A DNA stretch of 64,000 nt from Erysipelotrichaceae bacterium. Its GTDB lineage: Bacteria; Bacillota_I; Bacilli_A; Erysipelotrichales; Erysipelotrichaceae. The translations under genes were made by a program, and so were the position numbers. This document shows, piece after piece, positions 27,693-35,584 of the stretch; the stretch's first letter is position 1; every line of letters begins with the position of its first letter. The notes under the pieces were generated by a model. That model made no database searches. It saw only the letters and a list, made by a program, of their open reading frames with translations, and was not told where the DNA came from. The stretch spans positions 1 through 64,000 of the forward strand of contig JALEZD010000023.1 in the NCBI GenBank assembly GCA_022772735.1, written 5' to 3'.

Positions 27693-28550
27693 ATGGAAGA
27701 AATATTAAATTATGGAAATAATATTTTTAACGGAGGGTTAATAGAGTTTGTTTTAAAAACTGTATTAATTTTAGTTGTTTCTACAATAGTTTTAAAGATT
27801 GTTGAAAAATATATTTCAAAAGCAATAGCGAACAGTAATAAATCTACAAAAACTGTTGCTCCATTATTTGTGAATTCTTTAAGAACTATATTTTATGGTC
27901 TTGCATTTTTTATGATTTTGTCTGATATTATTCCACTTAGCTCGATTGGAAAGACAATACTAGGTGCTTCTTCTTTGTTGGCAGTTATTTTTGGTTTAGC
28001 TGCTCAAGAAACTTTAGGTAATTTTATTGCTGGCATTATATTGTCTATATATCAACCATTTCATGTTGGAGATATGATAATTATAAAAGATAAAAATGTT
28101 TCAGGAGTTGTTAAAACTATAGGTTTTAGACATACTATTGTTAGAACAATTGAAAATGTTGATGTAGTAATTCCTAATAGCATAATGAATACATCAATAA
28201 TAGAAAATAGAGATATGAGTGAAAAAAGCTATAGAAATGCTTTGAATATTGATATTAGTTATGATAGTGACATTGAAGTTGCTAAAAAAATTATTATTGA
28301 AAATATAATGAATCATCCACAACTTACTGATGCAAGAAATTCAAAACAGAAAAAAAATAATGAACCATTAGCTATAGTTTATTGTACAAATTTAAAAGAC
28401 TTTTCAGTGGAATTAAGAGCTATTTTCTATACAAAAGATTTTTCTTCAGGATTTTCTATGTGTTCTGATTTAAGACAAAGTATAAAGAATGATTTTGCAA
28501 AAAATGGAGTTGTTATTCCATATCCAACAAGAGTTTTAAAAAATATGTAA
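27693..28550 (+). CDS. mscS: Small-conductance mechanosensitive channel MscS
   Basis: 285 residues. Three N-terminal membrane helices, the third being the pore helix with GASSLLAVIFGLAAQETLGN, then the beta domain (GDMIIIKDKNVSGVV, VVIPNSIM) and the C-terminal alpha/beta vestibule. It opens on hypo-osmotic membrane tension to release solutes. TAGGAG precedes the ATG. Last gene of the degV unit. Confidence 0.93.
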   Translation: MEEILNYGNNIFNGGLIEFVLKTVLILVVSTIVLKIVEKYISKAIANSNKSTKTVAPLFVNSLRTIFYGLAFFMILSDIIPLSSIGKTILGASSLLAVIFGLAAQETLGNFIAGIILSIYQPFHVGDMIIIKDKNVSGVVKTIGFRHTIVRTIENVDVVIPNSIMNTSIIENRDMSEKSYRNALNIDISYDSDIEVAKKIIIENIMNHPQLTDARNSKQKKNNEPLAIVYCTNLKDFSVELRAIFYTKDFSSGFSMCSDLRQSIKNDFAKNGVVIPYPTRVLKNM

Positions 28551-28641
28551 ATTATATTGATTTCACTTATATTTCACTTGAAAATAAAATATAATCGTTT
28601 ACAATATAATTATAAAGTATTAAGAAACGGAGTGAATTATC

Positions 28642-28746
28642 ATGAGAAGGGTTTTAATAGCTATTTTTGTTGTATCAAAATGGCAATACTTGATAAAAAA
28701 TGATATTTTCACTTGTGTTTATAAAAACTTAATATGTGCTTTTTAG
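28642..28746 (+). CDS. Candidate 34-residue leader peptide
   Basis: A short frame with ATG preceded by GGAG at 9-nt spacing. It encodes a hydrophobic, basic peptide beginning MRRVLIAIFVVS and ending NLICAF. Its stop codon (TAG) overlaps the first base of a strong terminator hairpin, and an inverted repeat TATCAA/TTGATA (28673-28695) lies within it. This geometry resembles leader peptides that control antibiotic- or translation-responsive genes by attenuation. Expression is not shown by sequence alone. Confidence 0.5.
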   Translation: MRRVLIAIFVVSKWQYLIKNDIFTCVYKNLICAF

Positions 28747-28772
28747 GTGGTCACTGTGTGCCCATCTTTTTT
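28746..28772 (+). terminator. Leader terminator upstream of ankyrin/EF-G unit
   Basis: GGTGGTCAC pairs with GTGCCCATC (eight of nine, one wobble) around loop TGT and is followed by six T. It lies between a leader ORF and the ankyrin gene start at 28803, so read-through would be needed unless a promoter lies in the 30 bp between. Confidence 0.75.
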
Positions 28773-28802
28773 GTTTCATTTGTTTGAAAAGGAGGAATAA
28801 TT

Positions 28803-29471
28803 ATGGATCAAACAAATAAGGAATTTTTTGTAGCAGCAGCAAGTGGAGATTTTGCGAAGGTTTGCGCAATGATCTCAAAAGGTGCGAATGTTAACGTCAC
28901 AAATGGTGAAGGAAGAACAGCACTTATGAGAGCAAGTAAAAGAGGGTATGAAGACATCGTTAGATTTTTAATTGATAATGGTGCTGATACTCATGCTAGA
29001 GATGTAAACAATAAAACAGCACTTATGGGAGCTGCAAAAAAAGGTCATTTAAATATTGTTAAACTTATAGTTGAAGCAGGTGGAAATGTAAATGCACATG
29101 ATAATAAAGGTAGAACATCTGTTTTAAGAGCGTCATTTTTAGGAAGAAGTGACGTTGTAGAATATTTAATTTCAAAAGGTGCAGATATTAATAAACCTGA
29201 CTGTGAAGGAAGAACCTGCTTAATGGAAGCAGTTAATGGATATAAGTTAGATATAATAGAATTGTTGATTAAAAATAACGCAAATATAAATGCGATTGAT
29301 AATAGAGGTTGTACAGCACTTATGAGAGCTGCTTATAGTGGATATCCAAATCTTGTTAAATACTTATTAGATAATAATGCAGATAAAGAAATTTTAGATA
29401 ATGAAGGAAATAAGGCAATTCATTATGTTAGAAAAGAAAATTTAATAGATTTAAAGGATATGTTGAAATAG
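28803..29471 (+). CDS. Ankyrin-repeat protein
   Basis: 222 residues, made of six or seven consecutive ankyrin repeats of 33 residues; the recurring core is GRTALMRAS, G-x3-IVxxLI, x-NGADxNAxD. There is no signal peptide, membrane helix or catalytic domain, so it is a cytoplasmic protein-binding scaffold. AAGGAGG precedes the ATG. The EF-G paralogue gene starts 9 bp after its stop, with its ribosome binding site over the stop codon, so the two are tightly coupled. The partner is unknown; the EF-G paralogue or the ribosome are the obvious candidates. Confidence 0.92.
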   Translation: MDQTNKEFFVAAASGDFAKVCAMISKGANVNVTNGEGRTALMRASKRGYEDIVRFLIDNGADTHARDVNNKTALMGAAKKGHLNIVKLIVEAGGNVNAHDNKGRTSVLRASFLGRSDVVEYLISKGADINKPDCEGRTCLMEAVNGYKLDIIELLIKNNANINAIDNRGCTALMRAAYSGYPNLVKYLLDNNADKEILDNEGNKAIHYVRKENLIDLKDMLK

Positions 29472-29480
29472 GTGGAAATT

Positions 29481-31556
29481 ATGAGAGATTATTTAGCAAA
29501 CGAAGTTAGAAATATAGTTTTATTAGGACACAGTGGTTCTGGGAAAACAAGCGTTGTAGAATCTGCACTTTATTTTACAAAAGTTACAGATAGAATGGGC
29601 AATACGAAAAATGGAACAAGCACTTTAGATTATGATGTTGAAGAAATAAAAAGAGAACAATCTGTTTATCTAGCAACATCACCAATTGAATGGAAAAAGT
29701 GTAAGATAAATTTTATTGATACTCCAGGATATATTGATTATGAAGGAGAAATTCAAGCAGGGCTTTCTGTCGGAGATAATGCACTTATAGTTGTTAGTGC
29801 TAAAGATGGTGTTGAAGCTGGAACTGAAAAAGCTTGGAAAGAAGTAAACAAAAGAAAATTACCAACAATATTTTTTATTAATAAAATTGATGAAGAAAAT
29901 GCATCTTTTGAAACTACATATGATAGTTTAAGAAGTAACTTTGGAAAAACTGTAATTCCGTTTGAGGTTCCAATAATTGAAAATAAACAGGTTGTTGGCT
30001 CAGTAAATATATTGAGAAATAAAGCTTGGTATTACAATGATAGAGAAACACCAAAAGAAGTTCCAGATGAACTAAAAGATATAGTAAGTGAATATTATAA
30101 TCAAATTGCAGAAGCAATCGCAATGACTTGTGATGAACTTATGGATAAGTTCTTCAGTGGAGAAACATTTAGTGAAAATGAGTTAGCTAAAGGATTAAGA
30201 ATTGGGGTTAGAAATGGTGATATAAGACCAGTTTATTGTGGCTCAGCAATTAATCAAACAGGAATTGAAAGATTAATGGATTTAATTACAGAATACTTCC
30301 CAAGTTATGCAGAAAAAGGTCAAATAGATGCATTAGGTGTTAATAATGAATCTGTAAGTTTAGAAACAAATGAAAATGAAAGTTTATCAGTTTTTATTTT
30401 TAAAACTATTGTAGATCCATTTGTTGGGAAGATTTCATTTATTAAGGTTATGTCTGGAGTACTTAACACTGACTCTCAAGTTTACAATACTAAAAAAGAA
30501 GTGATGGAAAAAATAAATCAAGTATATGTTATTAATGGTAAATATCAAGTTGGTGTTGGAAAGTTGTTTACTGGTGATATTGGTGCAGTTGTTAAACTTC
30601 AAAGCAGTGAAACAAATGATACACTTTGTTCAAAAGATAAACCTGTAAAATTTGAAGGCATTAATTTTCCTAAACCTATGCTTGGAGTGGCAGTTTGGCC
30701 AAAAACTAAAGCAGATGAAGATAAAATGAGTTTTGGAATACAAAGAATATGTGAAGAAGATTTATCTATAAAATTTGTTAAAAATAGAGAAACTAAAGAG
30801 CAAGTTTTATATGGATTGGGTGATCAACACATTGATGTTATTTTAAATAAATTAAAATCTAAGTATAAAGTTGAAGTAACAACATCAACACCTACAGTTC
30901 AATATCGTGAAACTATTACTACAAAATCCGAAGCACAAGGTAAACATAAAAAACAAAGTGGTGGTGCTGGACAATATGGTGATGTTTGGATTAGATTTGA
31001 ACCATGTGATAGCGAAGATATGGTTTTTGAAGAAGAAGTTTTTGGAGGAGCAGTTCCAAAACAATATTTCCCTGCAACAGAAGCTGGTTTAAGAGAGTGT
31101 ATGGAAAAAGGGGTTTTAGCAGGATATAAAGTTGTTGGAGTAAAATGTACACTTTATGATGGATCGTATCACGATGTAGATTCAAAAGAAATAGCATTTA
31201 AAGCTGCCGCAAGACTTGCATATAAAGCAGGAATGCCAAAAGCTAAACCTATTATTCTTGAACCAATTGGAAAGGTTGAAGTTATAGCGCCTGAAACATA
31301 TACAGGAGTTATTATTGGAGATTTTAATAAACGCCGTGGATTAATAATGGGAATGGAAATGATTGATGAAAAAGATCAAAAAATAGAAGCAGAAGTTCCT
31401 ATGGCTGAAATGGGTGTGTATGCTACTGAACTTAGAAGTATTACTCAGGGTAGAGGAAGTTTTATTTTGAAATTTGATAGATATGAACCTGCACCAATGC
31501 ATATCCAAGAAAAAGTAATTAAACAATCTAATAGATTATCAAAAGAAGAAGATTAA
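29481..31556 (+). CDS. EF-G paralogue (translational GTPase)
   Basis: 691 residues with the five-domain EF-G layout. P-loop is GHSGSGKTS, G3 is DTPGYID, G4 is NKID, and domain IV has SGGAGQYGDVWIRF. Canonical EF-G has DTPGH with a catalytic histidine; here it is tyrosine, and the DWMEQEQERGITI region is changed to YDVEEIKREQSV. These traits place it with the second, non-canonical EF-G group of bacteria rather than the main factor, which should be encoded elsewhere. AGGTGG sets this ATG over a GTG three codons upstream. Role unknown; ribosome rescue, protection or recycling are possibilities. Confidence 0.85.
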   Translation: MRDYLANEVRNIVLLGHSGSGKTSVVESALYFTKVTDRMGNTKNGTSTLDYDVEEIKREQSVYLATSPIEWKKCKINFIDTPGYIDYEGEIQAGLSVGDNALIVVSAKDGVEAGTEKAWKEVNKRKLPTIFFINKIDEENASFETTYDSLRSNFGKTVIPFEVPIIENKQVVGSVNILRNKAWYYNDRETPKEVPDELKDIVSEYYNQIAEAIAMTCDELMDKFFSGETFSENELAKGLRIGVRNGDIRPVYCGSAINQTGIERLMDLITEYFPSYAEKGQIDALGVNNESVSLETNENESLSVFIFKTIVDPFVGKISFIKVMSGVLNTDSQVYNTKKEVMEKINQVYVINGKYQVGVGKLFTGDIGAVVKLQSSETNDTLCSKDKPVKFEGINFPKPMLGVAVWPKTKADEDKMSFGIQRICEEDLSIKFVKNRETKEQVLYGLGDQHIDVILNKLKSKYKVEVTTSTPTVQYRETITTKSEAQGKHKKQSGGAGQYGDVWIRFEPCDSEDMVFEEEVFGGAVPKQYFPATEAGLRECMEKGVLAGYKVVGVKCTLYDGSYHDVDSKEIAFKAAARLAYKAGMPKAKPIILEPIGKVEVIAPETYTGVIIGDFNKRRGLIMGMEMIDEKDQKIEAEVPMAEMGVYATELRSITQGRGSFILKFDRYEPAPMHIQEKVIKQSNRLSKEED

Positions 31557-31563
31557 TGAAGTA

Positions 31564-31594
31564 CCTCCATAATCTGAACATGGATTATGGAGGT
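31564..31594. other. Strong hairpin without T-tract
   Basis: CCTCCATAATC pairs exactly with GATTATGGAGG around an 8-nt loop, directly after the EF-G paralogue. It lacks a run of T. The 3' arm contains GGAGG, so it could hide a ribosome binding site for the short frame that follows. Confidence 0.5.
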
Positions 31595-31596
31595 GT

Positions 31597-31728
31597 ATTG
31601 GAAATAGTGAAATAAGTGAACTGGTTGTAGATAACTACACAACACATCAACACAAGCTAATATTATTACTAATTCAATATATTATTACTTCTTTATTAAC
31701 TATTTTATTATTAAAGAAAAATAGATAA
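31597..31728 (+). other. Possible small membrane peptide frame or gene remnant
   Basis: An open frame of 43 codons with a hydrophobic helix near the end (LILLLIQYIITSLLTILLL) and a KKNR tail looks like a small membrane protein. However, it has no ATG, GTG or TTG; only ATT or CTG are available, and GGAGG lies just 3 nt before the ATT. It may be a remnant, a peptide with a rare start, or chance in AT-rich DNA. Confidence 0.25.
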
Positions 31729-31733
31729 TAAAA

Positions 31734-31770
31734 AAACTGTGATGTCAATAATTTATTCACAGTTTTTATT
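31734..31770. terminator. Bidirectional terminator
   Basis: AAAAACTGTGA pairs with TCACAGTTTTT over a 14-nt loop, with T-rich flanks on both strands; it lies between the EF-G paralogue and the convergent deaminase gene. Confidence 0.75.
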
Positions 31771-31776
31771 TTATTT

Positions 31777-32787
31777 TTATTTATTTTCTTCAACAAATTT
31801 ATCAACTTGTTTTAGATAATTCTCTTTTTCTTCATCACTTATCCATGCAATATTGAATGAATTTTTTACAAGTTTAACAATATCTTCTTTATCTAAATCC
31901 ATTTTCTTTGCCAGTTCATAAAGATCATTAGAGATATAGCTTTGGAAATATGCTGGATCATCAGAATTTACAGTAACTAAAGCCCCTTTATCTAAAAGAT
32001 ATTTTATTTCTTTGCCTTTCATATCAGATGTTACAAAGCTGTTTGAAACAGGGCAACAAGTAAAACCAATTTTATTTTTAATCGCAAATTCTACAAGTTC
32101 TTCATTTTCAACAATGTTTGTTCCATGATCAATTCTTTCAACTTTTATTTTGTACAAACAATCTTCTATATGATTTATAGAATTTTTTTGGTCAATATCA
32201 CAATGCATTGTAATATGATAGCCATCTTCTTTTGCAAGTGCAAAAACTTTTTCAAATTTTAAAGGAGGGTTATCTCTTTCATCAGAATCTAAACCAATAC
32301 CCAAAATCTTATCTCTGTAAGGTTTTGCCATGTTATAGTGTTCTAACGCTGATTCTGCGCTCATATCTCTTAAAAAGCACATAATTAGGTTTGCTTTAAT
32401 ACCATAGTTTGATGCTTCACTTACAGCTTTATAATAACCATTGATTACTGTTTCAAATGGGATATTTCTAGATGTGTGAGCTTGTGGATCAAAAAATAAT
32501 TCAACATATTTTACATTATTTTCTTTTGCTTTTTTTAAATATTCAATAGCCAAATTATAAAAATCGCTTTCATCTTGTAGAACATTCATTGCAGGGTAAT
32601 ATACTGCAAGAAATGATGTTAAATCATTAAATTCGTAGCTTTTTTTAACTTCTTCAATCGTTGTTTGTCCAATATCAATATTATTCTTTTTTGAAAGTTT
32701 AAGCTTTAAATCTGGCTCTAAAGAACCTTCAAGATGTAGATGTAGTTCCGCTTTAGGGATGTTGTAGATAAAGTCTTTTAAATTCAT
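31777..32787 (-). CDS. Adenine deaminase (adenosine deaminase family)
   Basis: 336 residues. Metal ligands and catalytic residues are visible in HLHLEGS, the MHCDID region, RIDHGTN and VNSDDPAYF. ELFFDPQAHTSR and GIGLDSDERDNPPLKF resemble the adenine-deaminase branch (Aah1/ADE type) more than true adenosine deaminases, although HAGE is replaced by HCDI here. Likely reaction: adenine to hypoxanthine plus ammonia. GGAGG lies 5 nt before this ATG; the longer frame runs back through the riboswitch and is rejected. Adenosine as substrate cannot be excluded. Controlled by a purine riboswitch. Confidence 0.85.
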   Translation of the reverse strand: MNLKDFIYNIPKAELHLHLEGSLEPDLKLKLSKKNNIDIGQTTIEEVKKSYEFNDLTSFLAVYYPAMNVLQDESDFYNLAIEYLKKAKENNVKYVELFFDPQAHTSRNIPFETVINGYYKAVSEASNYGIKANLIMCFLRDMSAESALEHYNMAKPYRDKILGIGLDSDERDNPPLKFEKVFALAKEDGYHITMHCDIDQKNSINHIEDCLYKIKVERIDHGTNIVENEELVEFAIKNKIGFTCCPVSNSFVTSDMKGKEIKYLLDKGALVTVNSDDPAYFQSYISNDLYELAKKMDLDKEDIVKLVKNSFNIAWISDEEKENYLKQVDKFVEENK

Positions 32788-32837
32788 ATTTTCCTCCATT
32801 CTATTAATCGCCCAAATAAAAATGGAAAAATAAAAAA

Positions 32838-32909
32838 ACCATAATTGTTGATTCATTTACGGTGAATCAGTAGAGACTACCTAACCATATTATAGGTATT
32901 AAATTTGGT
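32838..32909 (-). promoter_or_regulatory. Purine riboswitch, guanine class
   Basis: Minus-strand RNA folds as the purine aptamer: P1 ACCAAATT/AATTATGGT with one bulged A, J1/2 UAAU, P2 ACCUA/UAGGU with loop AAUAUGG, J2/3 UCUCUAC, P3 UGAUUC/GAAUCA with loop containing CCGUAAA, and J3/1 AC. The specificity base (position 74) is C, which means guanine or hypoxanthine. The 3' strand of P1 runs straight into seven U, so ligand binding could itself form a terminator. Confidence 0.88.
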
Positions 32910-32924
32910 GATTAATATATGTAT

Positions 32925-32952
32925 ATTATAAGATAAATTTATAGTTAATCAA
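32925..32952 (-). promoter_or_regulatory. Promoter of riboswitch-deaminase transcript
   Basis: On the minus strand TTGATT and TATAAT at 16-nt spacing, just upstream of the aptamer; the -35 overlaps the end of the methyltransferase gene. Confidence 0.65.
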
Positions 32953-33433
32953 TATTATTTTCGTGATTAAGTAACCATTCTTTTTTACTTAATCCACCAG
33001 CATATCCTGTAAGTTTTCCATTTGTTCCAATAACTCTATGGCATGGAATTATTATTGAAATTGGATTTTTTGATATTGCATTTGCGACAGCACGAAAAGA
33101 TGTCTTTTTATTAAACATTTTATTGTATTCAATAGTAATGTCTTTATAAGTACATTTACCATGAACAGTTTTAAGTATATTCCAAATATCATTTTGATAA
33201 GATGTTCCAATGGGTTTTAAATTAATTTCAAAGTTGATGAAATCTTTATTAAAATAAGAATTTAACCAATTTTTTGTATAAATTATTGTTTTGTTATTAC
33301 TGTCTTTTAATAATTCAGTTTTTATTTTATATTTAAAGTATTTTTGATTCTCAAAATACAAGCCAATTAAACTGTCATCATCCACAACAATCAACATTTT
33401 TCCAAGGGGACTATCATAATAATCATAAAACAT
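32945..33433 (-). CDS. ogt: Methylated-DNA-protein-cysteine methyltransferase
   Basis: 162 residues. The active-site motif IIPCHRVIG near residue 130, then LTGYAGGLSKKEWLL, are diagnostic. The protein transfers methyl groups from O6-methylguanine to its own cysteine and is consumed. The wing helix YKDITIEYN is also visible. Divergent from the glycolipid cluster. Confidence 0.95.
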   Translation of the reverse strand: MFYDYYDSPLGKMLIVVDDDSLIGLYFENQKYFKYKIKTELLKDSNNKTIIYTKNWLNSYFNKDFINFEINLKPIGTSYQNDIWNILKTVHGKCTYKDITIEYNKMFNKKTSFRAVANAISKNPISIIIPCHRVIGTNGKLTGYAGGLSKKEWLLNHENNID

Positions 33434-33506
33434 AAATTTACCTTCCTTTATATTAAATATAAATCAAATAGTGTAAAATATAAATAGTTTGAATGGAGGT
33501 AATTAA

Positions 33507-34517
33507 ATGAAGATTTTACTTTATTTTGAAAGTGAAGAATTAATTCAAACATCAGGGATAGGAAGAGCATTTAAACATCAACAAAAGGCCTTAGAACTTG
33601 CGGGGGTAGAATATACAACTGATCCATGGTCAGATGATTATGATATATTACATATTAATACTTATGGATTTAATTCAGATGCAATAATAAAAAAGACTAG
33701 AAATATGGGTAAAAAAGTAATTTACCATGCACATTCAACTGAAGAAGATTTTAAAAATTCTTTTGTTTTATCAAATCAAATTGCACCAATATTTAAAAAA
33801 CATATTGTTTCACTTTATTCAAAGGCTGATGCAATAATAACACCAACACCATATTCAAAATCAATTTTACAATCATATGGAATAAATTTACCAATTTATG
33901 ATGTAAGCAATGGAATAGATTTAAACAGATTTAAATATGATGAAGAGAAAATAAAAGCATACAGAAAGTATTTTAGTCTTTCTAAAGATGATAAAGTTAT
34001 TTTATCAGTAGGACTATTTTTTGAAAGAAAAGGTCTATTAGATTTTATTGAAATCGCAAAAAAACTTCCAGAATATAAGTTTATTTGGTTTGGAAACACT
34101 CCATTAATAAGTGTTCCAAAAAATATTAGAGATGCACTAGAAGATATACCAAATAATTTAATATTACCTGGATATGTTAAAGGACCGATTATTGAAGGTG
34201 CATATTTAGATGCAGACTGTTTCTTTTTTCCATCATATGAAGAAACAGAAGGTATCGTTGTTTTAGAAGCTCTTGCGAGTGGGCAACAAGTCCTTGTAAG
34301 AGACATAGGTGTTTTTAATCCATGGTTAAAAAATGGTGAAAATTGTTATAAAGGAAATAATAATGAAGAATTTATTTCATTAATACATGATATTGTAAAC
34401 AAAAAAATTCCACACACAGGATTAAATGGAATAAAAACTGCAAATGAAAGAAGTATTGAAAATGTAGGTGAATCTTTAAAAGGGGTTTACTTAGAAGTTT
34501 TAAATACAAGGGAATAG
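33507..34517 (+). CDS. GT4 glycosyltransferase, glycolipid (LafB/CpoA/BgsA-like)
   Basis: 336 residues. LLYFESEELIQTSGIGRAFKHQQKAL-type N-terminus, YDILHINTYG, HAHSTEEDFKNSF and PTPYSKSIL closely follow the processive diacylglycerol glycosyltransferases (LafB/CpoA/BgsA) that add the second sugar to monoglucosyl-diacylglycerol. The E-x7-E nucleotide-sugar motif is in EETEGIVVLEAL. It is a peripheral membrane protein of GT-B fold. First of a cluster with a flippase-like membrane protein and a LafA-like enzyme. GGAGG precedes the ATG. Confidence 0.88.
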   Translation: MKILLYFESEELIQTSGIGRAFKHQQKALELAGVEYTTDPWSDDYDILHINTYGFNSDAIIKKTRNMGKKVIYHAHSTEEDFKNSFVLSNQIAPIFKKHIVSLYSKADAIITPTPYSKSILQSYGINLPIYDVSNGIDLNRFKYDEEKIKAYRKYFSLSKDDKVILSVGLFFERKGLLDFIEIAKKLPEYKFIWFGNTPLISVPKNIRDALEDIPNNLILPGYVKGPIIEGAYLDADCFFFPSYEETEGIVVLEALASGQQVLVRDIGVFNPWLKNGENCYKGNNNEEFISLIHDIVNKKIPHTGLNGIKTANERSIENVGESLKGVYLEVLNTRE

Positions 34518-34532
34518 TAGTATAATAATTGT

Positions 34533-35582
34533 ATGATTAATAAAATAAAAAAACTTTTTCAAAGTTATATTTTTAATATAGCTTTAATTATATTCATAAC
34601 TTTATTAGTGTTATATCTAACGCTAAAAGACTCATTTAGTGATGTTGTCAAGATTTTATCAAATGCGAATATATATTGGGTTTTATCAACTATTATAATC
34701 TCAATATTTATACAATTTGTTATTGGAGAGGGTTTATTTTTACTAACCAAATTGTCTAATCCACATTATACAAGAAGAGATGGAGCTATAAATGCATTTG
34801 TAGCCAGTTTTTTTCATGGAATAACTCCAAGTGCATCAGGAGGGCAATTTGCACAAGTTTATATTTTTAAAAAGCAGGGTGTCGGATTAAGTGATTCTGC
34901 AAGTGTTTTATGGATGGACTTTATAATTTATCAAAGTACGATGATAGCTTTAGTATTGTTTTTAATAATTATAAGATTTGCATATTTTAAAGCGAATTTT
35001 TCTGATTTATTTTATTTAGTGATTGTTGGTTTTCTTGTGAATAGTGCAGTAATTATAGGATTATGGGCATTAGTTAAATTTCCAAGAGTATATAGATTTA
35101 TAACAACTAAAGGAATAAAACTTGCTTTTAAATTAAAAATTATAAAAAATCAAAATGAAGCACTAGAAAAATTAAATCTTCAATTAAATAGATTTGAAAA
35201 AGAAACAAAAAGATTAAAAGAACATAAACTATTAATACTAAAAGTTGTTATTGTTAATTTATTTAGATTACTTCTTTATTATTCACTACCTTATTTTTGT
35301 GCAAAGGCACTTAATTTAGAAGTGAATTTTGGACTTTTAATTGATATAATTGCATTATCATCATATGTATCTATGATTAATGCATTTATACCAATACCTG
35401 GAGCCAGTGGAGGCACAGAAGCAACTTTTATGTATCTTTTCTCACACATATTTGGTGGAGTTACGACAAGTGGTTTAATGATATTATGGAGATTTGTTAC
35501 ATATTATTTAATAATGTTGATTGGTGGAGTTGTATTTATAATAGCCAAGAATTTGCCAGATAAAATTACAGAAAGGGAATAA
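34533..35582 (+). CDS. Flippase-like/LPG-synthase-type membrane protein (PF03706 family)
   Basis: 349 residues with about eight membrane helices. VASFFHGITPSASGGQFAQ and the PIPGASGGTEATF segment near residue 290 are typical of the lysylphosphatidylglycerol synthase membrane domain/UPF0104 family. The soluble aminoacyl-transferase domain of MprF is absent. Standing between two glycolipid glycosyltransferases, it may help translocate or organise glycolipids or lipoteichoic acid anchors. Its stop is 2 bp before the next start. Confidence 0.85.
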   Translation: MINKIKKLFQSYIFNIALIIFITLLVLYLTLKDSFSDVVKILSNANIYWVLSTIIISIFIQFVIGEGLFLLTKLSNPHYTRRDGAINAFVASFFHGITPSASGGQFAQVYIFKKQGVGLSDSASVLWMDFIIYQSTMIALVLFLIIIRFAYFKANFSDLFYLVIVGFLVNSAVIIGLWALVKFPRVYRFITTKGIKLAFKLKIIKNQNEALEKLNLQLNRFEKETKRLKEHKLLILKVVIVNLFRLLLYYSLPYFCAKALNLEVNFGLLIDIIALSSYVSMINAFIPIPGASGGTEATFMYLFSHIFGGVTTSGLMILWRFVTYYLIMLIGGVVFIIAKNLPDKITERE

Positions 35583-35584
35583 TT

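Noticed and set aside
31564-31594. Reading the hairpin after the EF-G paralogue as a terminator
   Set aside because: It lacks a T-tract on either side; a better terminator lies at 31734-31770.
32788-32856. N-terminal extension of the deaminase through the leader
   Set aside because: It would translate riboswitch sequence, lacks a ribosome binding site, and the internal ATG has GGAGG at correct spacing.
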